A stretch of DNA of 64,000 nt from Auriscalpium vulgare. Lineage: Eukaryota; Basidiomycota; Agaricomycetes; Russulales; Auriscalpiaceae. The position numbers and the translations under genes are program-made. The notes under the pieces are model-generated. The model saw only the letters and a program-made list of their open reading frames with translations. It did no database searches and was not told the origin of the DNA. This document shows, in pieces, positions 24,203 to 35,124 of this stretch (position 1 is the stretch's first letter; every line of letters begins with the position of its first letter). The DNA lies in contig JAHBBC010000010.1 of NCBI GenBank assembly GCA_019915015.1, positions 1,550,001 through 1,614,000 of the forward strand. Reading direction: 5' to 3'.

Positions 24203-24992
24203 ACGATGCCTTTACACTGTCTTGAGACTTGCCAGCTCGAGTTTGCAAAACCTCTATCGCTAACAGCATACTTCGCTTTGATAATATGCCTGAAAACACA
24301 GAATCTTCGTCTACACCGCCATCATCAACTTCCGCCGGAGACAACTCCAGTTATTTGAGAGCAAAGGAAGCTGATCGATCAAGGGGGTAGGGTCGGAACA
24401 AGCAGCCTTCTCCTGTAATTTGTCCCTCTAATAACTGACGGAGCGCACGGCGGCCGGCGAAGTACCGCGGTTTTAGAGCTCTCTCCCACTCACTCCCTCG
24501 TCCAGGACACTTAGCTTGTGTTGGTTTCCACGGCCTATCTCACCGTCGCTGAGGGCAATTTATGGAAGACGACAACATAGGACAGCATAGGTGGGCCATT
24601 ATTCAGCGATAAATGTCTCCACGGCTTTATCTGTCTTAGTAATCTCGTGCTCAGCAAGAGGTCCTGTGCCACTGCTACCGTCCGTGGCGGACTCCCGTTC
24701 AACAATCACTCAGCAAGCCACAGATGCATAGCTGATTCATCATCTTGGGAACTAAGTAGGGCGGTTTCCGAGGGCTCCCACCCTTGCGTCTGTCATATAC
24801 ACAACAGGAGCAGAGTCTTCGTCACCATCTAGGCGGCAATTTTGTGCTTGGTAAGGCCCGTTATCCAGGCATACTTGCTCTGACTATCTTACTAATACTA
24901 CTCCTTGCTCGTAGGCATGCCATTGGTCATCCCTTACATTGTTCGTGCGCCGTCCTTCCTCGCTTGTTGGGGGACCAAGCTGTTCGCTGTGC
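24203..24992. other. Intergenic before dehydrogenase copy 3
   Basis: No gene seen. Only the promoter-proximal part (about 24850 onward) resembles the regions before copies 1 and 2. Confidence 0.4.
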
Positions 24993-24999
24993 TATAAAA
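24993..24999 (+). promoter_or_regulatory. TATA box of dehydrogenase gene 3
   Basis: TATAAAA, 92 bases before the ATG, the same context and spacing as copy 1. Confidence 0.7.
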
Positions 25000-25084
25000 T
25001 GCGATCTATAGCTCTGGATATCGTCAGTCTTCTCTATCCCCTTCACCCCGCTCTGCAACACCCGCGTCCAATCAGTATCTACTC

Positions 25085-26193
25085 ATGTCTATCATCGGTC
25101 TCGACGAAAATCTCCCTGTCAAGGAGGTTCATGAGTGAGTAGTCTGGCTTTCCCACTGTTTCTGGCTTTCCCACTGTTGCTGTGGCTTACATGTATCTCA
25201 GTGTATATCCCTCCATCGACCCTAAGGAGCACTACGCGGCTCAGACGTTCAAGGGCAAGGTCGTCTTGATCACCGGTGCCTCTCGCGGTATCGGCCTCGA
25301 GTCTGCCCTGCAGTACGCTCGCGCCGGCGCTTCGCTTGCGCTCGCCTCGCGCAAGCAGGCGACGCTTGACGAGTCGAAGAACCTCATCCTCAAGGAGGCG
25401 CCGAACGCGCAGGTCATCACCTTCGTTGCGGACGTCAAGGACGTGAAGCACGCAGAGGCCGCTGTCAAGGGCACCGTGGCCCACTTCGGCAAGCTTGACA
25501 TCCTCGTTGCTAATGCAGGAAAAATCCGCCCGATGGATAAGCGTAAGTTGCCGCCATCGTCTTCGCGGGTGGCATGTCTAACTGCGAGTGCAACAGCCTT
25601 TGCCGAGAAGGACCCAGTCGGCTGGTGGGAAGTCCAGGAGGTCAACATTCGAGGCGTCTACAACTTCGTGCAGTGAGTGCTGTATCCCATGCAATGTTGC
25701 TGAGAGACTGAGCGCACTAATGCACAGTTACGCCATCCCGGAGCTGGTCAAGTCCAAGGGTCGTGTCATCATCGTGACGTCTCTTGCGGCGCAACTCCGT
25801 TTGCCCACTGCTAGCGACTACGTGGTCTCCAAGTTTGCTCTCGGCCGCCTGGCCGAGTTCATCGCTGTCGGTGAGATATTTCTGAACACCCCTTCCCCGA
25901 TGTATACTGATGGGTCCACCTCGCAAACAGAGTACCCCGACGTCAAGGTGTTCGCGGTGCATCCCGGAGTCGTCGAAAGCGAATTGAACGTCGAGTCTCA
26001 AGCTCCGTTCCCGGCTGTCGACCCTGCGTCGCTTCCTGCCGCAGTCTTCCTCTACCTTTCAGCCGGAAAGGCAGATTACCTCAATTCGAGGTACGTGTCG
26101 GTCAATTGGGATCTCGCAGAGGTCGAGCGGGACTGGAAGGAGAAGATCGTTGCGCAGAACGGTCTCGTGAGCAAGCTCTCCATTCCCACCTAG
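25085..26193 (+). CDS. Short-chain dehydrogenase/reductase, tandem copy 3
   Basis: Intact classical SDR enzyme, about 290 residues; substrate unknown. It starts MSIIGLDENLPVKEVH and shows VVLITGASRGIG, ILVANAGKIRPMDK, KDPVGWWEVQEVNIRG, YAIPELVKSKGRVIIV, SLAAQLRLPTASDYVVSKF (Ser-Tyr-Lys catalytic set), EYPDVKVFAVHPGVVESE and FLYLSAGKADYLNS, ending LVSKLSIPT at TAG 26191-26193. Five exons with introns at the same places as copy 1. Much of the coding sequence is nearly identical to broken copy 2, so these two split most recently. Confidence 0.93.
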
Positions 26194-26446
26194 AATGCCT
26201 TGGTAGCTGTACTGTAGTTAGATGTGTACAGGCCTCTAGAAATTGAGCGACTCCGAACTGAACAAAATTGACGAATGTCTTGAAAGTTGAGCTTAGAACT
26301 TTGGAGGGACTCGGAAGTGGGATCAGGCACAGTGTTGGTCAGGCGTCGGACCCCCGCGCCGCCCGCCCGCCCAGTGATTCCTACTCCGTCTTCCGACATC
26401 GACAGGTGGGCTACCTCGCTCGGCCTCCAGTTATTCCCCAGGACAC

Positions 26447-27450
26447 ATGTCGGATAAGGCAGGGTCCTCGTCTGCAACGCCAACGGCATCAACACCGGCG
26501 CCAGTAATCCCAGATGAAGAGCTCGAGAAGCTGCTCAACCGCGAGGCGTCCGCATTCCAGCGCGAGCTCGAGGTCGAGCGTATCCTCGGCGCGTTTAAGC
26601 TCAAGTGCGCATGTATATCATGCGAGAGAACTCCTTTTCCACTGACACTGCTCTTTTGCGACAGTCCGTATGATATTCTCGACTTGACCGAGAGTGCGCG
26701 GCCGGAGGATATCAAGAGGAAGTACCGCCAACTCTCCCTCTGTGAGCATCACTGCTCGCTTGCCCAGAACAGTGCCGCTGATGAGAGACACTCTTCTTTG
26801 TACGCTGTCTGAAATGCAGTCATCCATCCTGACAAGACCCCACATCCTCGCGCGCCAGAGGCCTTCGATATCCTCAAGAAGGTGCGCCCAAATCGGCCCA
26901 CGCCTCGTGTCTCCGCGCATACTGACTGGCGCTTTACTTAGGCCGAGAATGAACTGAGCGATGCGGCGAAGCGCGAGGAGCTTGACGCAGCGATAAAGCA
27001 GGCGCGCACGCTGTTACTGAAAGACCTGACGCTACCGCCCACGACGCCTGACGACAGCCCCAAGCTGAAGGACCTGCGGCCGCCCTTCAAACAGCAACTG
27101 CGCGCCAGGTCGAGAGAGCTTTTGATAGAGGAAGAGGTCCGGCGGCGCCAGTGAGTCCTTCATTCCCTACACCTTGTTGCGTCGTTTCGACGTGGTTCAA
27201 TTTGCAGGGCGGTCAAGATGAACCTTGCCAACGAAGGCTTCGAGGCGCGCAAGAAGGACGAGGAGGTCTCTGTCAGGAAACGCAAGGCCGAGGATGACAA
27301 GAACTGGGAAGGTGCGTGTGCTTGCTCTCGCGCCAAAATACTTTCCTGACGTCGGCGCCAGAGAATCGCGAGCAACGTGTCGGCAGCTGGCGCAATTTTG
27401 CCAGCTCTTCAAAGAAGAAGAAGAAACAGAAGGCCGACATTCTCGGCTGA
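26447..27450 (+). CDS. J-domain protein, DNAJC8/SPF31 family
   Basis: Homologue of human DNAJC8, a spliceosome-associated HSP40 co-chaperone. The start MSDKAGSSSATPTASTPAP is followed by EELEKLLNREASAFQRELE. The J domain is split by introns: NPYDILDLTESARPEDIKRK, YRQLSL, then FIHPDKTPHPRAPEAFDIL with the HPD tripeptide that stimulates HSP70. Then come AENELSDAAKREELDAAIK and a long charged helical region. The C-terminus is Lys-rich (SSKKKKKQKADILG), as in DNAJC8. About six exons; stop at 27448-27450. Convergent with RMI1, 135 bases apart. Confidence 0.92.
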
Positions 27451-27585
27451 TCGTCCACGAGCTTGCGCAGTGTGTATTAATGTTATTTGCTCTGCTGTCT
27501 ATCATCCTGGTGTATTAATCGTGCCGCGTGAGCTGAGTAAACGATGTGTGGTTATATATCATAGGAGAGGCTCGTAGATGTTTCG

Positions 27586-29080
27586 CTAGTCCGAAACCTC
27601 TATCACATCCTCGTCATCGTGCATAGAGAATCCCCACCGAGGGGGCACATTCTCAGCCTCATCGTCGTCGTCCTCAATCTCAATCACATCGTCCGCCACT
27701 GATGCTGGCGTTCTTTGCGTCCCGAGCGCCTTGTTCGCAATTTCGTCCACCTTCTCCCACATCTCCGGGTCCATCGGCACGTCCTCCCCAAAGTCGTAGT
27801 CCGAGCTCCCGTCTGCCCTCGGCGGCGACGCGTAAAGGTCGTCTTCGTCCGCCACTAGGGCGGCGGTCCGTGGCGGCGAAAATATGCGCTCGGCGGCGAG
27901 CTTGCGCACAGACGAAGAGGTCTTGCTGGTGCCCGTGGCGAAGTAGCTCGAGGTCGTGGATTCGACAAGCGTGGCGTTGCTTGATGGCGGGGGCTCGAGA
28001 GAGGTACCTTGGCGCTGCTGTGCACTTGCGGGAGCTGCTGCCCTGGGTCGCGAGGGGCCAGCAATTGGAGATAGTGAGCGGGAGGGAGGAGAAGGGTTGC
28101 GTGGCGGAGGTCTTCGTGTGTTGGCAGGGGCGGGCTGTGGGGCGGCTGCGCGTGCAGGCCGGGGCGCTGGTGCAGGTGGGGGTACCGGCTGGTCATGTTG
28201 AGGAGGAGGGTTCCTTGGGGGCAACTCAGCATCGGGGCTGATGGTGAGAGGCCGTTTAGCGCAAGCACACGAGCATGCCGACAATTCGTGCTCACTTTAG
28301 TCGTATATGGAGTCCTCGCAAGAAATTGTACTCTCGGTTCACTTCGCGATCCGCTGTTTGGTGCCCCTTCATAATGACATTGCCGGGCTCGAGGAACGCA
28401 AAACCGCGCTTCATTGGCACATTTTTGAGCTGCATCTGGACAAGGAACGCGGCAACATACAATGAGATCGTGTATCTTCAAATAACAGCAACCGCTTTGA
28501 GTAGTACAGTACCTTGTATCCCAGAGGCGTCTCGCCGAGCTCTAACTCCGGAAGTTGGCGGAATTCGATCGCGTTGAGCGTAGTGGTGCCGTCGCTCAGC
28601 TGCAGGCGCAACATCGACCGCGGGTAGCGCGGCACGGGACCATCGTCCTCGCCGCCATCGTCCTCCGCGAGACCTGCGAGGTCTGCACGGTCGATGCGTG
28701 TCTGGCGCACGTTGTGTAGACTGAACGCGCTCTGCCCGATGTCGGTCATGTCGACGATCTCAACAAGGGTGGGTGGGCCGCGGAGATTGATACTTGTGAG
28801 CTCGGAGACGTTGGAGGGGAGGCCGGTGCCGGAGACCATAGAGTCGGAGAGGTCGGACTGGAGGAGCTGCGCCTCGACTTGGTCCCGGATCGCGGGCATG
28901 TCTGTGGCTGGGTTGAGTCCGCACTCGGTAGAAACCCAGTTGTAACACGCGTCAAGCCACTCCTAAGCGACAATGAAAAGTCAGAGATTGCGCTTCTGGG
29001 GTAGGAGAGGATGTTACCGCGTCTACTTGAGGCTTTGGATATGTTTGAGCCAGCCACTGCACGAGCTGAGGAGGTACCAT
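27586..29080 (-). CDS. RMI1: RecQ-mediated genome instability protein 1
   Basis: Partner of the RecQ helicase and topoisomerase III in dissolving double Holliday junctions. Start MVPPQLVQWLAQTYPKPQVD at 29080, then WLDACYNWVSTECGLNPATD, an N-terminal helical part. The OB fold follows: PPTLVEIVDMTDIGQSAFS, RSMLRLQLSDGTTTLNAIEF and ELELGETPLGYK, spliced to MQLKNVPMKRGFAFLEPGNV. The rest is Pro/Ala/Ser-rich with acidic patches and ends HDDEDVIEVSD. The OB-fold part matches RMI1; the tail is low complexity, as often in fungi. Divergent from the carnitine acyltransferase gene. Confidence 0.88.
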
Positions 29081-29365
29081 GACGGCGATATGTTCTGTCA
29101 AAATAGCAGACTGCAGTTGCTTTGCAAAACAGATTCGTGACTCCAGGACTTGGATAAGGAAAGACAGTGAAGGAGCAAGGCGAAGGCGGCTTGCGACAAG
29201 TCGCGCGACGCGACGCGCTCCAGTGTAAACAGCCGGCACCACGTGATGTCGGACATAGAGCCGAACTGTGATGGCCTCTATCCTCCTCTTACCAACAGCT
29301 TGCATCTGCACGGAGTCCGCTCTCGTCCGCCCAGCGCCCCAAAAGACGATGGATGCCCACCCAAG
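29081..29365. promoter_or_regulatory. RMI1/carnitine acyltransferase divergent region
   Basis: Both promoters must lie here. An in-frame ATG at 29246 could extend the acyltransferase by 40 residues. Confidence 0.4.
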
Positions 29366-31851
29366 ATGCTCCCATCTTTGAGACACAAGCTGCGCACGAC
29401 TGTCAGACGTCAAATGGTGTCCACCCGTCCCAGCTCCGGGTCTGCACCTGCGGTCAAACTCCCGCGACTCCCGGTGCCCGACCTCCAGCGCACCCTCAAG
29501 AAATATGTGCAGTCGCTTACTCCGCTGCTGGAGGAGGAGGAGGCGCGCGGAGGGCCTTCGGCCGACGCCTCGCTGGAGACACGGTTTCGGTGGGCGACGG
29601 AATTCGAGCAGGGTGCCGGAGCGCAATGCCAGCAGCGCTTGATCGGTGAGTTCGATATATCCTCATCGTTATCTCTCCTCATCGGCACCACAGAGCTCGA
29701 CCGGTCGTCTCCGCGCAACTGGCTTGACGACAATATCTGGCTGAAGAAAGCGTACCATGAATGGCGCGCACCGCTGCTCGTGAACTCGAACTGGTGGCTA
29801 GCCTTTTTCAATGACACAACCGTACCGGTGGACGTTCTCCGTGGACATTCACCCTCGACTGCTTCAGGAATCAATGCGTGGCAGATCCGACGGGCTGCAT
29901 GGTTAATCCATAGAACTATAGAATTTAAAGACAAACTAGAGCGGTATGTCTTCGCGCCTGGCTCTTCCATTTTGCCACTCTGATATGCAATAGACAAGAA
30001 ATATACCCTGATACTACTCGTACAGGTGATCGTCTTTGATATGAGGAAGCTCGACGATTTGCTGACTTGCTGCTAAGGCATCTGGTTCCGCGAGACGGTT
30101 GCCAAGATGTTCCACGTTTGCCGCATTCCCCAGATTGGCTGTGATACCCTGGCCCCGCGGCCTGCATCGTCCTCCCCGGGTGCTCGTAATGTCCTAGTGA
30201 TGGTCCACGACTGGATGTACACGATACCGGTATATGATGAAGACTTGTCCGCTTCAAGCCTAGCGAGCATCGAGCGACGACTCCGCGCGATCGTCTGGGA
30301 CGTCTCTCAGTGGTTGCCTGACGGCAAGGCGGCCGTCGCAGTTGGTCTTTTGAGTTCTGACGAAAGAGACCGCTGGGCCAAAGTGCGAGAATCAGCTATT
30401 TCTTTTCCATTCTGCTCGCAATTGACTCAGTCTTAGAATCTCCAACATCTACTTTCGCTTTCCCCCCAAAACGAGCAAAATTTCGAAGCTATAACGCAGG
30501 CAGCCTTCGCTGTCAGTCTCGATGCGCACACGCTTGGCTCCACAACACCATCCTCTGCCCCACCCCCGGCACTCGAATCACGCGAGGAAATCGATTTCCA
30601 CTTACAAAACATCCGTTCCTCGCACAATGCGCACAACCGATGGTTCGACAAGGCGTACACGCTCATAGTCGAGTCGAACACGCGCGCCGGCGCCATGGGC
30701 GAACACTCCCCTTGCGACGCACTCGTACCGAGCATCGTCGCCGAGTACGCTATCGTGGAAAGCATCGATGCAGCAGCGTTTGAAGATGCCGTGCCCAAAG
30801 AAGTGTCTGGTGCTGATGCGGGGGTTGGTGGTTGGGAGAGGCTAGACTGGGTCGTCGATGGGGCAATTGTGGACGAAGTGCGTGGCGCCGAGGCGCGAGC
30901 GCAGGAGCTCATCGCCGACTCGGACGACAGCGTTCTGTGGTTCACGGACTACGGCGCCGATTGGATGAAAGGCTACGGTGGGTCTTTCAGAGCGCGCTGT
31001 CATACAGTGATCCTTTCACTTACTTGCGATGATTTTCAGCTCGACTGTCCCCAGACGCGTACGTCCAGATGGCCCTCCAGCTGGCGTGGTACAAGACACG
31101 CGGCACGTTCACCGCGACGTACGAGACCGTCCTGACGCGCGTGTTTGACCGCGGGCGGACCGAGACCATCCGCACACTCACAGCGGACAGTCGGGCGTTC
31201 GTGCTCGCAATGGTCGACCCCACCACCTCTGTGAGTTGGCCTTGACTCGTACCCGCATCCTCGCACATGACTTACTGTACTTAGGTGACAACACGACACA
31301 AGCTCCTGAATCGCGCCATCCAAACGCACACCGGACTGACGCGTGAGGCCGCCACCGGGAAGGGCATCGACCGGCACCTGCTCGGCCTCCGCCTTATGCT
31401 TGCCCCCGGCAAGCAACCTAAACTTTTCAACGACCCTATTTTCGAGCAGAGTCAGAGTTGGAAGCTCAGCACAAGCGGCCTCAGCGCGGGCCATCTGTTC
31501 CGCGGGACTGGGTGCGTTGTCTTCGCGCCTAGCGAGCTCATCGTGCGCTTCACTGACAGATACTTACGTCTCTAGCTTCGGTGCTTCATACCACGACGGC
31601 TATGGGATCAACTGTTCGTGTCTTGTAATTGTTGCCTATGGCTCGATTGCTCGCTGACGTCGGCTCTGCCCTTACCCTCAGATCTTTCGGCCCCGGATAT
31701 GATCAAGTTCGGCATCGAGTCGAAGCACTCTTGCGCCGAGACGTCGACTACAGGTTTCCAGGCGGCACTTGTCGACGCGCTCCGCGAAATGAAGGCCATA
31801 TGCATGCCACAGCCATTGGCTACTGACACCCCGGTCGTCGCACGCTTATGA
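29366..31851 (+). CDS. Carnitine O-acetyltransferase family protein
   Basis: Choline/carnitine acyltransferase that moves acyl groups between CoA and carnitine, used in fungi to shuttle acetyl units between peroxisome, cytosol and mitochondria. I prefer the ATG at 29366, because [18 protein letters not shown] looks like a mitochondrial presequence. Motifs: [57 protein letters not shown], then the catalytic His in [16 protein letters not shown] and [20 protein letters not shown]. The substrate-binding STS is in [19 protein letters not shown] and [12 protein letters not shown] are near the end. About eight exons; stop TGA 31849-31851. The core motifs look intact. Confidence 0.93.
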
Positions 31852-31980
31852 ACCAACACCAATTCGTTGGAAATTTTGCTACAGGTAAGAGCCAGGCACT
31901 ACACCTATCGTACATGTAGCCTCCGCGCCCCAATCATATCACATCACCCTTCACCTCTTGTTGTGCCCTCCTCTGAGCCA

Positions 31981-34750
31981 TCAGGAGAAATTTCCAGTCT
32001 GGAGCTCCTTCATTGTGATCCATGCATTCTCACCTAGCTCCGCTGCCATCTTGCCTACCAGGGACTGGGATCCCTCTTTCCCGGTGAGGAAAGACTTGCT
32101 CGAGACGATGTACATGCCCCGTTGGCAGCGAGTGAGCATTACATTTGTTCGGCGAAGGTTATTTAGGAACCCAAGGCCTCTCGAGCGAACCAAGGAAATG
32201 ATGATGTAGTGTTCCTCATTTCCTATAAAGTTGCTATGAGCAAATGAACATACAGAATGAAATAAGGAGTACCTTGGAATGAGTCAACATTGAAGCATTT
32301 GTCATGCCAGTCAAGACCACTTTCTCGAAGAGCCTTCTCAAGTATATTTCTCTGCCCATCATAAGGAGTGATGATTTTGTAGGGCTTTTCTTCATCTTGC
32401 AGGTGTTGGGCTATATGCAAGATGGCTGCAGCTTCATCTTCATTCTACTCAATGTCAGCTCATCACAAGTCAATCAGAAAAAAACATTACACACCTTCCA
32501 GCTGGTACCTTCATGTTTTTCTTTACTATTTTCAACATCTACAAACCAGCAAGCTGTAGTGTTGGAAGAGACAGGGTGTTGGGGGTTGGACAGAAGCTTG
32601 TCATTGTAGACATGCTTAGATATAAAGCCTCCAATTTGAGGAGGCATGCGATCTGAGAGAATGAGATTAGATATTGATACTCTGAGACTGATGAGAAGAA
32701 TTCACATTGAGTATCAAGGAATATAGCAGATTTTCTGAGATGTTCAATCTCAAAGATACTCTGTAAGGTATCAATGTTCTCCCTCCCAAAGGGAGGTACT
32801 ATAAGTAAATTCAAATCAAATCATGCTTAAAAGTATAAGATTACTCACACTGTTTATCATCACCAATGAAACAGACCTTTCTGATAGTCTTGAAAAGAGT
32901 GAAGAGGTTGACATAGTCACCAACTTCAATCTGACTGGCCTCATCAATAACCACAGTATTGACAGGCACCATGGTGGTGAGGCCCAGCTGGCGCAGTCGT
33001 AGGTTCGAGATCATGCTGAGAGTGCAGAGGATAACTTTAGACCCATCAAGCATCTTGTGAAGCTCAGGTTGCTTCTTGGGGAGCTCATTTGAGCGAATAG
33101 TGTATTTTTTGATCTTGAGGTATAGGTGCTCATGCCTAACAAAGAAAAAGCATTTGATGAATTTGCCCAAGAGAAATAATATAGAAGAAATGACTTACCA
33201 GTCAAACTGAAAGTCTTCAGAGACAAGAAGGCGCCACTTTGTGAATCCCAGGTTGAGTAATTTCTCTGCTATGTTCTTCACAGCCATATTGGACTGAGCC
33301 ATGAGCCAGATGCCCTTCCTCCCAGCTTCAATAGCAGATACCACATAGGTAGCAATAACTGTTGTCTTTCCACTGCCAGGAGGGCCTTGAGAGATGGTAA
33401 TTCGAGTGTCAGGGGAGGTAGAGAGCATATGCTCTATGGTTGTGGTTTGAGAGGAATTGATGGGATAGTTGGGGTTCTGAATGATGGGAATAGGGATCAA
33501 GGCAAGAGGTGGGGGCTGATATGTATCAGGCCAAGTGACTGCATCAGCAGTTAGCCAGATGCTCTGCATCCAAGGGTCATTCAGAATTGGTTGTTGACCC
33601 TGAAGCATCTTTAGGACAAGTAATGCACGTTGAACCTCAGCCTGAGTAGGATCTCCTCGACCAACAGTGACAATAGAGGTGATTTCCATCCCAGATAGGT
33701 CATTCCCTGCATCAACCCTAGAGGATCGACCAGCTACTTTGGTAGTCTGACCTGGGAGAGAGAATGCCCCACTAGAATTATTTCCCACTGTGACTTTAAC
33801 TCTCTGCAAGGCTTTTCAGATACCTCTTCAATAAATATATAGAAGAAAACTTACCTGGTTTGATCCATGGACACGAGTCTGGTAACGATTAGATGTTGCC
33901 TGGATTTCCTGCTTTCTATGATCCCAGCCAGCCTTCACCTCATGAGTGACAGACTGAGGCTTCATCTGGTCTAGACGCTGGGTATCATAGGCAAGGTGTT
34001 CAAGGAATGTGATGGCCTAGCACACTTCAGAGTAAGCAAAATGCACAGAAATATGATTTGACTAAAGCTTACTTGGTTTGGTATTTTCTTAGTATCAACC
34101 TTTGGGACTGCATCAAAGAGGCTTTGAAGCTCATCCTTGTCTATCCCAGAAAGATAGGTGCACAGCCAGGCCCGCTGAATAACAGGTGCAGGTTGTTTGG
34201 GATCATACAGAATGTTGTCAAATAATGTGGTGATATTGTCGGAGTAGACAAGGTCGGGATCACCAATAGCAAATTGGACTGAGGCAAGGGGAGTGCGGGA
34301 CTTGAGACGAAGGGCAGACTGGATGTCAACACCCTCAGTGATGTGGAGTTGGTGGTGATGATGAAGCAGAAGGCATAATGGAGCGAGATCAAATGCATAG
34401 AGGCGGCAGTCAGGGTGGCATAGCAGCTCCTCCTCGAGAAAGAGGCGGCCCTGACGTGCCTGAGGCGATGGCTCCGACTTCGCGCTCTTGAAGATGACGA
34501 GCAGGATGCGCGAGTCGTATCCGATCGCGAGCGCCGGGATGCCACCCGATGCAGAGTAGGCGGGCGCGAGCCCAACACGACGGGGGGAGTTCGGGGTAGG
34601 ACCAAAGAGCCAGGCAAGCTCCTCTGGAGTGAGGCTCGCTTCCTGCACGGTCTTGACGCGGATGGGCGGGATGAGTTCGTCGACGCAGTTCTGCTCGAAA
34701 GTCAGGATGTCATCGGCACCGCCGCCGCGGTTGCCCCTGCGAGAGCGCAT
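31981..34750 (-). CDS. SF1 (UPF1-like) helicase, paralogue A, AT-rich core
   Basis: Superfamily 1 helicase with all motifs: Walker A GPPGSGKTTVIA, AQSNMAVKNIAEKLL (Ia), VVIDEASQIE (II), CFIGDDKQ (III), IFLDTQYRMPPQIGGFISKH, KIITPYDGQRNILEKAL (IV), VDSFQGNEEHYIIISLVRS (V) and NVMLTRCQRGMYIVSS (VI). The N-terminus has an RG-rich start (MRSRRGNRGGGADD), then a domain (VGLAPAYSASGGIPALAIGY, RLYAFDLAPLCLLLHHHH) laid out like an RNase D-type exonuclease fold without its acidic pair. Frames are open through about eight exons. Base composition is odd: 40/60 G+C at 34681-34740 but 19/60 at 32701-32760. Role unknown; RNA or DNA unwinding is inferred from the family. Paralogue B is next to it in the same orientation. 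Confidence 0.85.
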
Positions 34751-35124
34751 AGCTGGGTAGATAGAAGTGTCGCCGAGACGACGAGAGCGGCGGTTCGACA
34801 ATGAGGGCGGCGCAGTACACTGAGGGCGACTCGGACGTCGTCGCCGGACAAGAGAGCAACGTCGTTATCGATGGCTTCAAAGGCGCCGGCGACAGCCGGA
34901 CAGACGCACTTCGCCCTCTCACACGACACTGCGCAGCAGTTTGGGGAACAAAGGCACTGGAAGTCGGGCTGCGCAACGCAGCAGAACATCTCAGACAAGG
35001 ATGGGACATAATAGTCCACGGCCTCGCTGAGACATGCGAGAGTCGAGACACGATCGTGATCGCGATCGCGATTTCAAGATTTTGAGTACAATATATGCGC
35101 TACATGCGAGCCTCGACATCAAGC
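34751..35124. other. Intergenic between the two helicase genes
   Basis: GC-rich; open frames on both strands without recognisable motifs. Holds the promoter of helicase A and the 3' flank of helicase B. Confidence 0.4.

Noticed and set aside
32200..34150. RIP-type mutation as the cause of the AT-rich helicase core
   Set aside because: All helicase motifs and frames are intact, and the neighbouring repeated genes are not AT-shifted.
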